NCBI RefSeq assembly: GCF_012273895.1
Contig: NC_052121.1
Span: 5,116,943 to 5,180,942 of the forward strand
Direction: 5' to 3'
DNA length: 64,000 nucleotides
From: Zerene cesonia
Lineage: Eukaryota > Arthropoda > Insecta > Lepidoptera > Pieridae
Each line of letters begins with the position of its first letter. Positions within the stretch are counted from its first letter, which is position 1. The notes beneath the pieces were generated by a model. It worked only from the letters and a program-made list of their open reading frames with translations, did no database searches and was not told the DNA's origin. Of the stretch, positions 1-12,600 are shown piece after piece. The translations under genes and the position numbers were made by a program.

Positions 1-426
1 AATTTTCATCTATAGTCGATAAGGTAAGAAAATTAATTAAAATTTTCGTCGTTCGAGTCGTGCAATAGTTTAAAATTAAAAAAACAAGCGTGGGGTGCTT
101 CTTAAGATATTATCGAAATCATAATCACTCTACTCATATCTGTCAATAAAATATCTATAACCATTGGCACCATGCACCCCACGCTTTTTTTAAAATAGAA
201 TAATTTTTTTTTACTCACATTATTATTAATTTATATTCATTGAAATTTTTAACACTATTTTCTTAATTTAATTTCATTTAAATTTATTTTCTATTTTTTA
301 GTTTGGTTTTCTGTAAAAAGCGTGTTTTTTAGTTTTTTTTTACTATTATTTATTTGTTACACCTGCTCGCTTTTAAATGAAATAGGTTGCAAATGCAACC
401 ACAATTAAATTTTAATACGACCATAC
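1..426 (-). other. dpy intron at left edge, with a long-stem inverted repeat
   Basis: No coding exon is visible here; the sequence is AT-rich with poly-T tracts. It begins after the donor of exon 20 and holds the inverted repeat listed at 86-186. Confidence 0.6.
86..186. repeat. Perfect 13-bp inverted repeat (MITE-like)
   Basis: AAGCGTGGGGTGC at 86-98 is the exact reverse complement of GCACCCCACGCTT at 174-186, enclosing 75 bases and flanked by A-rich and T-rich tracts. GC-rich stem arms in an AT-rich intron suggest a small non-autonomous DNA transposon or a stem-loop. No transposase is present. Confidence 0.55.
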
Positions 427-602
427 CTTTACATTGTCCATTAATACAGGAATGATCATCACTGCAAGCATTATCATGGCGACATCCCTGTTTACATATT
501 CTATTTTCACAAATATGACCATCATTACATACATCATCACTGTTACAAACAACTCTGCATATGCCACGTATACATTTTTCATTAGACATGCAAACACCAT
601 CA
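427..602 (-). CDS. dpy: dpy exon 20: short cysteine modules (last exon in window)
   Basis: A 176-base exon, phase 2 to 1, with three short modules: SNEKC...CNSDDVC...CRHDNAC. Its G|GTATGG donor at 426 shows that the gene continues left of the window. Confidence 0.82.
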
Positions 603-3600
603 CTAAAAATAACAATCAAAACGTTTGTATTACACATAAATAAATATAAAAAAAATTAATCATTTTAAATTTAATACCTTCTACAGGATGGATAACATGT
701 ATCTCCATAGCAATTGAAACCTTCAGAACAAGTTTTATCCCTGTTACAAGGTACAGGTACTCTTCGGCAAGCAACTTTCGGGTCACCCGCTAAAGAATAT
801 GGACAACTGCAGATTGGTTCATGGTCTTTCGTTAAACAGAGTGCATTAGCCCCACACGAAGCCGGTTGTGTGCACGGATTGACACATTGTCCAGATATAC
901 ATGCTTTATCATTCGAACAATGCGAGTTGTATTTACAACCAGTAATACAAAATCTGCCATCGCATATTTCACCATCGGAACAGTGCTCATCAGAGTTACA
1001 AGCAAACCGGCATACGCCTAAATCACAACGTTCTCCCTGTAAGCAGTCAGTTCCATCAGGAGTACAAGCAGGTCTACATCGATCATCTTCACATCTCCAT
1101 CCAGAGGCACAGTCTGTGTGCATTTGACAAGGAGCAGATGGCGCCCTTACGCAGCCGACGTTTGGAGTTGGATTGGGAATCAAGCCGTCAAGGCAAGAAC
1201 ATGATGCTTTTCGATCAACTACGGTGCACAGAGCATTCGGTCCACAGGGATTAACAGTTTCCGCACAAGGGTTTCGGCAATAATTATTTCTACAAAATTC
1301 ATCAGGTCCGCAATCATCATCGTGTCGACAACCATAGTGGCAACTATTTCCTAAACATATATGTCCAAGGAAACAATCGTTATCAACACGGCAAGTTACT
1401 AAAAAAAAACAAAATTAATACAATAAACGTCATGACTTCTATTATCTTATCGAAGGAAATACGTTATGGCATAATAAATTCTTACATAAACAAGCTCCTT
1501 TAGAACATCGTTCGTTTTGGGCACAGTCTTCGTCATTATTACAGTTTGGTAGACACATGGAGTCCTGACATATATGATCATCTTCACATTCGCCTGAGCC
1601 CCCACACAGCCTTGGAACTAAATAAGTAAAGAAGTACAATAAATACCTTGTTTATTACATATTTATTTTTATTTTATTTAGTTTTAGATTCAAAACTTAC
1701 TTCTGACACATTCAACGTCTTGATTTCCTGTAAATCTGTATGGGCAACTACATTGAACGATGTGATTTTCTGTACGACAAATTGCATTTAAGCCACAAGT
1801 CTTTTCCATTTTACATAGATCTAAACATTGCCCATTGACACACTTCTCCGCAGATGCACACTCTTCATCTTGGATACATAGACCTTAGAATAAAACAATA
1901 ATTATAGTAGTTAAATATAGAAGTCCTTTAGTTTTTTTTATCCTTCGTAACATTTTTTGTCACAATAATGACTGAAGTTACCTTTGCAAATTTGATTGTG
2001 GCAGTATTGGTTTTCGGAACAATCTTCTTTTTTATTACAAGTAATTTCTTGAGGTCGGCAACCTTTTTCACTAACCGGATTGCCAATAAATCCTTGTTTA
2101 CATTTACATTGTCCTGTGTGTCTAGCAGCTACACAATCTGTATTTAATCCACATTTCACGTTATCACAGGCATCTATAAAACAAAGATATAATTAAAGTT
2201 ACATTCATAATTGAAAATGTAATGTATCGCTGAATATACGTAGTGTAACGAAATTATTTTTACCTGTACACTTCCTAATACCATCGATTATCGTGCAGCG
2301 TGCAACCGATGGACAATCTCTATTAAAACGGCATTCGGATCCTTTTTGGCAACCTTTTTTATACGGATCTCCTACTGTGCCTTCAGGACAAGAGCAAAGA
2401 GCGCCGTTTCTTGAATTTTTACACTCTGCTCCATCGCTACATGGATTTGATTCACAGTAATTGATTTTCTTACAACCTATTAATGGATCTCCCATGTAAC
2501 CGGGTTGGCAGTAACAAACAGCTTGGTGATTTTCAGATGAGCATATTGTATCTTGTCCACAATGATTTCGCGCTAAGCATGCAATTTTACACATATTATG
2601 ATCACAAAATTTGTCGTTAGAACAGTCATTATCTGTACTGCATTCAATCTTTTTGCATCCTTGAACCGCATCACCGAAAAATCCTTCTTTACAAGAACAA
2701 GTTGTTTTGTGAGAGGCAGCAGTACAAAAAGCATTTCTTCCACATTGTTGATTTTTACATAATTTTATACATTGAGGCTTTCCATTTTTATCTTCAGTAC
2801 ACTGTTCATCGTCTGCACAATCTTCGTTATTTAAACATTCTATTTCTTTCATGCATATTCTGTTTGAACAATAATAAGATTCGGGACACGTATTGTTTGA
2901 CGTGCACATTAGTCTGCAAGTATCTTTAATACAGATTTGGTCGTTTAAGCAATCTCGTGAATTTTTGCAAATACCTAAAGTATAATAAAATGTTATTATT
3001 TACATATTTATCATTTATGTATAACCACAGTTATCTTAATAAATACTCACCAAGACATAAATTGTCGATACATTTTGTTCCTGAAGAACATCTACTGTCG
3101 TCATTACAATATTGAACTGGTACACATCCTAATACAGGATCACCAGTAAATCCAGAAGCACAGTAACAATGTCCAATATGATCCCTAGATACACAATTTG
3201 CATTCCTTCCACACGCGCGTGGAATGTTACATGAATTTCTGCATTTATTATTGACACAAGCTTCATCGGATGGACAATCTGAATCTTTTATACATTCAAA
3301 TTTAACGCATCCTTTGTAAGGATCACCATGACTTCCTGATTGACATTCGCAAACCGGTTCATGCTTTGACACATAGCAATCTGTATTTGCAGCACAAGGA
3401 GATTTATCACAGGGATTTACACATTGATTTTCTAAACATTTTGTTATTTCAGAACAGTCATCATCAGAAAAACAGTCCCCTGGACGTTTGCAATGATTGG
3501 TACTTATGTCGTGTATTGTTCCATTCACACAATTGCAAATAAATGATCCAGGTGTATTTTCACAAGCTGAATTTAGTGGGCATGGGTGTAGTAGACACTC

Positions 3601-6600
3601 GTTTATATCGTCACATCTATTACTTATAAGTTCGAACCCGGGGGAACACATGCATGATGTCCGATGGTTTATAATTTTGCAACTTCCGCCTTTACAAACT
3701 GCTTCATCGCATTGGTCTGTAAGAGACGAATAAATAAGACGTTGAAATATTGAATTGGTGTTTCTTTTATTTTAATTAATAACAATGTAACTCGTGATTA
3801 AAACAAATTTTGATAATAAAGTATTTAAAATATACGCATCAAATACGAAAAAAGCATATTTAACATTTCGTTATAGGAGCTAAAACTGTGTCAGTGAAAA
3901 TTTAAGCTAATACAATAAAAGTAAACTGGAGCTAAAATTTAATAAAAATAAACTTACCAGAACATTTATTTGTATCCTGACGACAGAACTTATCGTTTGG
4001 ACATTCAGAATCGTCAACACATTCAACTCTGAAACATCCAACTTTTTTATCAAATGGGTTTCCTATGTGACCTTTTTCACACGAACAAGTAACTTTGTGT
4101 TTTTTAACAACACAAACGGCATTTGTCCCACATGGATCATCTTTTTCACAGGGATTTGTACATTTTCCACGTAAACACACAAGTGACTCTTCACACTGAT
4201 TATCACGCCTACATTGATTTGGCATTAAACATCCAGTTTTGTACGGATCTCCTATTGCCCCAATGGGACAAATACATTTAAAAGATCCAATGGCATCTAT
4301 ACATTGTGCTGTTGGGTGACATGGATTTTTTATGCATTCATTAATATTTATACATTCGTCCTGTGTCATTTCAAAGCCAGGTAAACATTGACATTTTGTT
4401 TCTTTGCACATTTGATTATTCATGCAGTCAGAATTAGTTTTACAGCCAGCAATACAAATTCCAGAATTGCAATGTTCACCGTGTAAACAATTGCTACTAG
4501 AATGACAAACTGTGTGACATTTGCTATCATAACAAGTTTCTCCAATTGCACAATCAGAATTTACTTGGCATGGCACTTGGCATAAATGAGCAATGCACAT
4601 ATGATCTGGTGGACAATCCAATGTTTTTGAACATGAGCTTGCTTTTCGAACACATCCTTGTTGTGCCGTCGGCGTTCCCTCGAATCCAAGAGGGCATTCA
4701 CATACAGTTTCATGTTGATTTCTAGAACAAATAGCATTAGGACCGCAAATTTTTGTACCAATGCAAGGATTTGTACATTTGTTATTTACACAGGCTTCTT
4801 CAGAAGGACAGTCTTCGTTAGTACGGCAACCTAACAAGCATTGACTTCCAATGCATGCTTCTCCAATACTACATTGTGTATGTTTAGAACATTGTTTTGT
4901 ACATAAATTTTTAGTACAAATTTCTCCGTGATCACATTGAGTGGAATTTTTACAAGCTGTAAAACATTGTTCGTTGTGACAAATATCGCCTGCACAGTCA
5001 TTGTCACTGACACATTTGACTAACCGTTTCTTACATGCATTTATTCCTTTTATGAGTTCATAGCCTTCGGTACATAGACATACAGCCTTTCTATTAACAA
5101 TTTTACACAAAGAATTAGTTCCACAAGCATTTTGACATGGATTAGTACATTGGCCACTGACACAAACAGTATCAGGGGGACAGTCATTATCCCCATTTAG
5201 ACATTCACTGCGTGTTCTGCATCCTACATCTTTCGGGTCACCTATTAAACCTTTAGGACATTTACAAATAAACGTTCTACCCGAGGGCTCACATAAAGCA
5301 GTTGGGTGACAAGGATTGGGTTTGCATACATCAACTCTTTTACAATTAACTTCTGCGATTGGATCTGGTTGGTACCCAACTGGACATCGACATGTAAATT
5401 TATGATTTTCAGGAATACATACTGCGTTATCACCACACGAATCCTCTCTACAAACGTCAATACATGTATGTGTCATTCGATTGCATAATTGATGTGGCAT
5501 ACAATCTAAATTGTATACACATGGTACTAATTTACAACCAGTTTCCAAATCATTGGGATCTCCAGTATAAGGTCCAACGGGACACTGACATTGAGCTACA
5601 TGGTTATTAGTAACGCATAAAGCATTGGGTCCGCAAACTACTTGGTTACAAGACGATACACACTTTTTTAAGTTGCCAATATTTCTACAAATTTCGCTTT
5701 CTCTACACTGCGCATCATTTGAACACTGATTTTCATTTATAGGTACACACCCATCACGGTCATTCGGATTTCCAACAAAACCTTTTAAGCATTCGCATTG
5801 ACTTTTGTGATCCTTTGTTACACATTTTGAGTTTTGAGGACATGTAAAAGTTTTACAATTATCCAAACATTTTTGTACGCCTAGTATATCTCTTTGACAG
5901 GATTTATCAGTTTCACAATCTAAATTACTCTTACAGTCTGATGTTGTCGGTTGTTCGCAAATTGAACTTAAAGGATTCCATAAATAGCCCTCCTTGCAAT
6001 CGCATCGTGCAGTATTATCTACAACTTTGCATATTTCGTTAGGACTACAAATGATAGTCGAACACAAATCGAGACACCTTTTAGTTGATCCATCTACTGA
6101 TACACAAATTTGTGGCTCTGCACAATCACTATCTACATTACATTCCACCTCATTTGGTTCAGGTTGTTGCAACTGGCAACCAAGTTTAACGTCATTTGGC
6201 TTTCCAATAAAACCCTCAGCACATATACAATTGGCGTGATGGTTAGAACTGACGCAAATAGAATTAGGTCCACACTGTAATTTACTGCAAGCATCTAAAC
6301 ATCTTCTTGTATCTTTACCTATTTGGAAACATATTTCCGTATCTCTGCAATCTCCATCAGTTAAACAATTTTTATCAACGCTGCAACCTTTTCGAAGATC
6401 ATTAGGTTCTCCAACATACCCCGGGAGACATTCACATTTTCCTTCTGAGCAGATTGCCTTTGGCCCACACAGCATAGAACGACAAGCGTCAACGCATTTT
6501 GATTTTTCACAAAAATATCCTTCTGGACACGTATTATTATGGGAACAAGTACAAACTGTGCCGTCAATACATTTTGAAATAGATACTTGTGTGCATAGCT

Positions 6601-9600
6601 CGTATGGATTGCCGATGAATCGACTTTTGCAGATACAACTAAAACTTCCAGGCGTATTGATACAAATTGCATTTTCACCACAGGGCCTAGAGTTACATTC
6701 GTCTATGTCAATACATTGTAAATTTGGATTGCCAACATATCCAGGTGGGCAAAGACATTCAACGTGTGACCGAGTCTGTTGACAAACTGCATTCGCTCCA
6801 CATGAAGCTTTAGCACAAGTAATCTGTCTGCGTGGAAGACATTTCTTATATGGATTACCAGTGTAACCTTTATCACATTTGCAAACGTTAATTTGACCAT
6901 AAACACAATGTGCATTATTCACACATCCAGGCTCACAAGTGGGCGGTGCAACAGCTAAAAAAAACATTCAAATATAGAAAAAGAAATATACAAGACAATT
7001 TTTTTTATTAGATTGAATTTGATAACATTATACTCACGTGGCATACACAGTAAATCAGGATTTCCAACAAAGAATGCATTACACATACATCTACCAGTAT
7101 CTTCGTTGCAACTTGCACCTATGCCACAAACTACATCTTCGCAACGCTGTCGACATCTACCCGCAACACAGGACATGGGCTCTTCACAAGGCATGCCAGC
7201 TCCGCATAAGTCTCTTCTACAAATCCCGCCGGGAAATGGGTTTCCCACCATGCCCTCCGGACATACACACGTTGGGCCAGTTTTAGATATTATGCAATGT
7301 GCTCCGGATGCGCATGAGTAGTTATCGCATCCTTAAAAAATTATAATTAATAAGAAAACCAATTTGAAGAACTTATAAGTATAACTATTTTAATTAAATG
7401 AAACATTTACCTGAAATACATTTTCCGCCTTCCGGTTTCGTATAGCCCGGGTTACAACGGCACCAAGCTGCATGATTTTCTACTTCACAAAAAGCATTTG
7501 GCCCACATGATACACTTACGCAAGGTGAGACGCAAGTACGATTAAGGCAAGCTTGATTATTTGGACACTGATTGTCTTTAGAACAAAGTAACTTTTGTGA
7601 AGGTTCGTCCGGGGCGATACCTAAAAATATTGATTTTAAAATATAATATATAACATAAATAGCTTAGTTCCTAATCTTATGAATTATATGTGAACAACTT
7701 TTGGCTAATTATATACTTACATCCAGTTTTGTATGGATCTCCAACCATAGATTGTGGACAAATACATTTATAACCACCTTGCTCATCGTTGCAAATTGCA
7801 CCATATGCACACGGTGCGCTATGACACTCATTTCTATTCGTGCAGCCTGTATATGGGTCTCCTTCAAAGCCAGACATGCACATACATCTAGGTGGATCAC
7901 TTGGAGTACATTTAGCATTTATACCACATATGAACCTCTCACAAGGACTTTTACATTTTTGTCCATCGGTTATATCTAGGTAAAATGGTGGTGGGCACAC
8001 ACAGTTACCAGGTTGAACACATTTCTCATTGGCAAAACAATCACTATCGCTGATACATCTTTTCTGATTCAAACTACAATGTCCTGAAACTGGATCTGTT
8101 CCATATCCGGGCGGACATTTACATGTGAAAGAGCCGACTGTATTAACACACTCGGCACCAAACCCGCAAGCTGGTTGATCTAAAGTACACTCATTTATAT
8201 CTTCACAAGCTCCAGCAGCTGTTTGTACAAATCCAGCAGGACAAGCGCAGTAACTAACAGTTTCTGATATTATAATACATTCAGCTCCTTTTCCACATTT
8301 CTTATCTTTTGTGCATCCAGACAATACACAATTACCATTTACAATATTATATGGTGGCTGACATTGGCATGAGATATCAGTACAATATTCACACAAATTA
8401 TATGGATTACCGCTATAATCAGGTGGACATTTACATTCATAGCTTCCGGGTAAATTTTTACATATAGCATTTAACCCACAAGGTGTTCGGCCATGCTGGG
8501 TACATTCATTAATATCCTCACATATGCCAGTTTCCAAATTGCGCGTGAATCCTTGACTACAGATGCAAACATTCTCATTGTCATGTAATACGCATTGTTC
8601 TCCCTGAGGACATGGATTTGTAGAACTACATTCACTGGTTTGCTTACTTACAAAACAACCTTCTGTATATGGATCTCCCTTGAATTGACTTGGACATTCG
8701 CATTGAAAGTGTCCCGGTAAATTCTTACAAACAGCGCCGTTGGCACATGGATTTGTTTCACATTCATTTATATCCAAACAACCACTAGGGGATGATGGTT
8801 CACCTGTAAATCCATTACGACAAGTGCATTGCGCTGTTTGTTCATTTAAAAGGCACTCTGAATTGCTTCCACAATGTAGAGCTTCACATGGATCTGTAAA
8901 GGAAATGTATCAACAATTAGTCCTTATTATGTACTTATTATATTTTAAAATAACAACATTTTCTGAATACTTACGACGACATTCATTTCCAACATTGGGT
9001 TCTGGACAGACGCATTTCATGTTTCCATCACACAGGGCATTTCCGGGACAATCATCATTATTATTGCATGTAAGAATTTCCGAACATTTTACGCGAGGAT
9101 CAGGATCTGCTATTGTTCCTTCAGGACAGACACAGTTATATGACCCTTTTTGGTTTATACATTCTGCCCCAGAACCACAAGCTCCATCAGTTTCACATTC
9201 ATCTATATCATAGCAATTTTTAAATGCATCTCCTGTAAATCCTTCAGGACAATGACATACAAAACTTCCTAGAGTGTTTGAGCAGGCAGCATTATTACCA
9301 CAATGAGAAGGTACTCCAATAGAAGTATCACACTCATCGACATCTACACAACCAGCAGATATGTCGTTTGGATCAAAATTCCAGCCATCGTCACATACGC
9401 AATAAACGTCAATTCCATCAACCTTGCAATAGGAATGTTCACCACATTTGACATCATCACATGGAGCACGACATTTCAATTGAGGTGGAGAGCCAATGAA
9501 TCCTCTTGCACATTGGCATGAAAAGCTCCCAACAGAGTTAATACACACTGAATTTTCTCCACATTTTGATCCATCACCACACTCGTCGATATCTGTACAA

Positions 9601-12600
9601 ATTGATCCTTTCGGCTCAAATCCATTTTTGCAGTAACATTGGTCTTCTATACATTCAGCATTATTTGTACAGTCAAAATTAGATTTGCATAAAGTATTTA
9701 CATCAATCTGCAATATAATACAATATAAGCAATTTGATATCAATAGTTAAATAAATACTTAAAAAAATTTTAAGAGTTTTTTACCTGTTCACATGCAACC
9801 TGTGCATCTGTTTTGGCTCTATATCCTTGAGGACAAATACAGTTATATCCAGGAGAAGTGTTTTCACATATCGCATGTAATCCACATGGGCGTTCTAATA
9901 TTTTGCATTCGTCAACGTCTTGGCAGCCATCTGACACGCGAGCATCTCCAGTGTAGTCTGGCAGGCAGGTACATACGTAGCTACCCAACGTATTTGTACA
10001 AGTAGCATGTGCTCCACATACCGCTTCATTACTTTTACACTCATCCACGTCTGGTTTAACAAACAACTCATATCTTATTATTCCGTTTCATTTTAATTTA
10101 AATATTATAAGATACGTACGTAAAAGAAACGACGACAGCCACTACGAAGAAGAAATGGCAGGAGCACAGATTTTCGAAGGATAGAATAACTCGGTAAAGA
10201 AGATGAAATCTAAACTTAAAGAAGAAAGGATAACTAATTTATATGACCTATAAAAATAAAGACAAAGACGAAAGATCGTACCGCAACAGAAGTTCTGAAA
10301 CATAATATGTAGAAAATCCCTAAAAGATCAACGACAAGAGTGTTATTTTTAAACGTTTAGGGTTAAGTTAGTACAAGCGTGAGTCCACCGCGCGTCATAT
10401 GCGGTAGTGATCAGCGTTCTCACACGCCGTTTAACGAAGATTAAGAAGCGTTAAAACCAGACAGAAAACGTATAGATTAGAATTGCTATGTGTCACAAAA
10501 CTCACCGACACACTGGACGTTGGGATCGCCTTCGAAACCTTCTGGGCATAGACAGCGGTAGTTTCCGGAACGATTTTCACATAGGGCACTTCGACCGCAA
10601 GGGTTCCGTGCACACGCGTCGTGATCCTGGCAAGCGACTCGCGGGTCTCCCTCGTGCCCTGGCGGGCAGCTGCATTCGTAGCCACCGACTAGATTGCGAC
10701 ACACCGCCCCCACTCCGCACGCGTCTTTGTTCGCACATTCATCCACGTCTACACACTAGGTTAGAAAATTAATTTTATAATTTTTTCCAGTTGTAAAATT
10801 TTTGTTCTTCGAGTAAAAATAAATTAAACAAGCAAAAAGATAAACGTTTCAATGGTAATGCCTTTTATAACGTTCCTTCCCAGGCTAAGGAAAATCTACT
10901 GTTGGATGAACAGGACATATAATATTATTGTAATAATCAAAATACATACAGCCACACAAAAATAGACTTTCTGAAAAGATTAAAATAATAACAAATTTAT
11001 TTGGTATTACAGAACTACAAATGTATAAACAACATCATTCAGATAAAATCAACCCATACTAATAGGCAACAACATGATGTTCTTACCGCAATGCTTTTAT
11101 AAATATAATATTTTCCACATTGAAAACATATCTTTCATATACTTTAAATTATGCAAATGGGTTCATAGAATAACATATAACATATAACTTACTCCATCAA
11201 ATGGATTTCCCGTGTAGCCCGCTTGACAAGCGCACGTATAATTTCCAGGGTAGTTTTGGCATACTGCATTCGCACCGCAGGCACCAGGTCTTCTGCACTC
11301 ATCAATATCTAAAAAAAAATTGTAATAAATTTTGGTTAGGATATTATTTATATTTTGGTTAGGTATTTTCTATTTCTTACTTTATTGGAAAGAAGGAAAG
11401 TTTATTTCAAGGACAAACTTATACAGAGAAGCAAAATAGAAGCGGGAGAAAAATAAATATATAAAAGAAAAACGAGATTTTCACGGTAGAGCGCCCTTCA
11501 AAAAGGGAAACCATCTCCATCTGTGAAGGAGTTATGCTCACACAGCGCTCGGTTTTCAGAGGTATACATATAAAAGTACAATTAGAGAAATAACAAATAT
11601 TTAAAAAGTTATAGTGTCAAAAAATAACAATAACTTTACTGCTTAGTAGGACGTATTATATAATATAAAAAACCAATAAATAGAACAAATATACTTTAAA
11701 TAGATAATACCTCGACATTCTTCTTCGCCGTCGCCCTCGAAACCTCGGTTACATTTGCAAATAAAATGGGCAGGAAGATTGCAACATTCTGCATTTTCCA
11801 CACACCTAGATGCTATAGCTGGATCTTCACATTCATTGATATCTACAAATTTTTAATTAATCTTATTATTATGCTAGCTATACTGCGCGCCCACAGATGA
11901 ACTCGCGCGCAAAAGCATGTAAAGTACAGTACTATGTAGGTAAATAAGGTACAATACTGCTAAATATCATCAAAATCGGGTATTAGGTTTTTGCGTGAAA
12001 GAGTAACAAACATCCATACATTCTTACAAACGTTTTCGCGTTTTAATATTACTAGTAGAATTTTACGTGAGAATTGAGAAATATGTTATGAAATTAAATG
12101 AAATCTAAAAATTTGTTTAGAAAAATTATGATAATTTTATATGTAGCATTTCAAATTATATTTCTGACCTTAAGTAATTCAAGACTTTTAAAGGATTTTA
12201 AACGCGATTTAATCATTCAATCAGAGAGACTCTTCATTACTATTATTATATTACCTTTACAAGTGAAGCCATCGCCTACATAACCTGGGAAACACGAGCA
12301 CTGAAAGCTGCCTACAGTGTTTGTACAGTGAGCAAACACATCGCATGGTCTATCTTTGCATTCGTTTACATCTGAAAGTATGAGAAAATTTTTATATCAT
12401 GCCGTCTCAGTATTTTTTTAAATATGAATTATTGAAACTACGCATTATTTTACTCATAATCAGGCCCTTTACAATATTTCAGTAAACAAGCACAACAAAC
12501 GTATGTATCAAACGATGCAATCGTTTTTTTTTTTCCTTAGTTATAATGAAATTCTAGTCATGTTGAGCAAACAAAACATGCGTATTAGGTAGTTTGTATT

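Larger units (their letters stand above)
11309..12254 (-). other. dpy introns either side of exon 5
   Basis: The intron 11,309-11,710 shows nothing recognisable. The intron 11,843-12,254 holds the degraded repeat copy at about 11,961-12,060. Confidence 0.5.

Noticed and set aside
714..1127. Antisense ORFs opposite dpy exons (also at 434-643, 3,497-3,733, 5,306-5,488, 5,994-6,239, 6,558-6,782, 7,013-7,321, 8,740-9,213 and others)
   Set aside because: They are shadows of cysteine-rich coding sequence; the sense strand has EGF motifs, consistent phases and splice sites, while the antisense frames have none.
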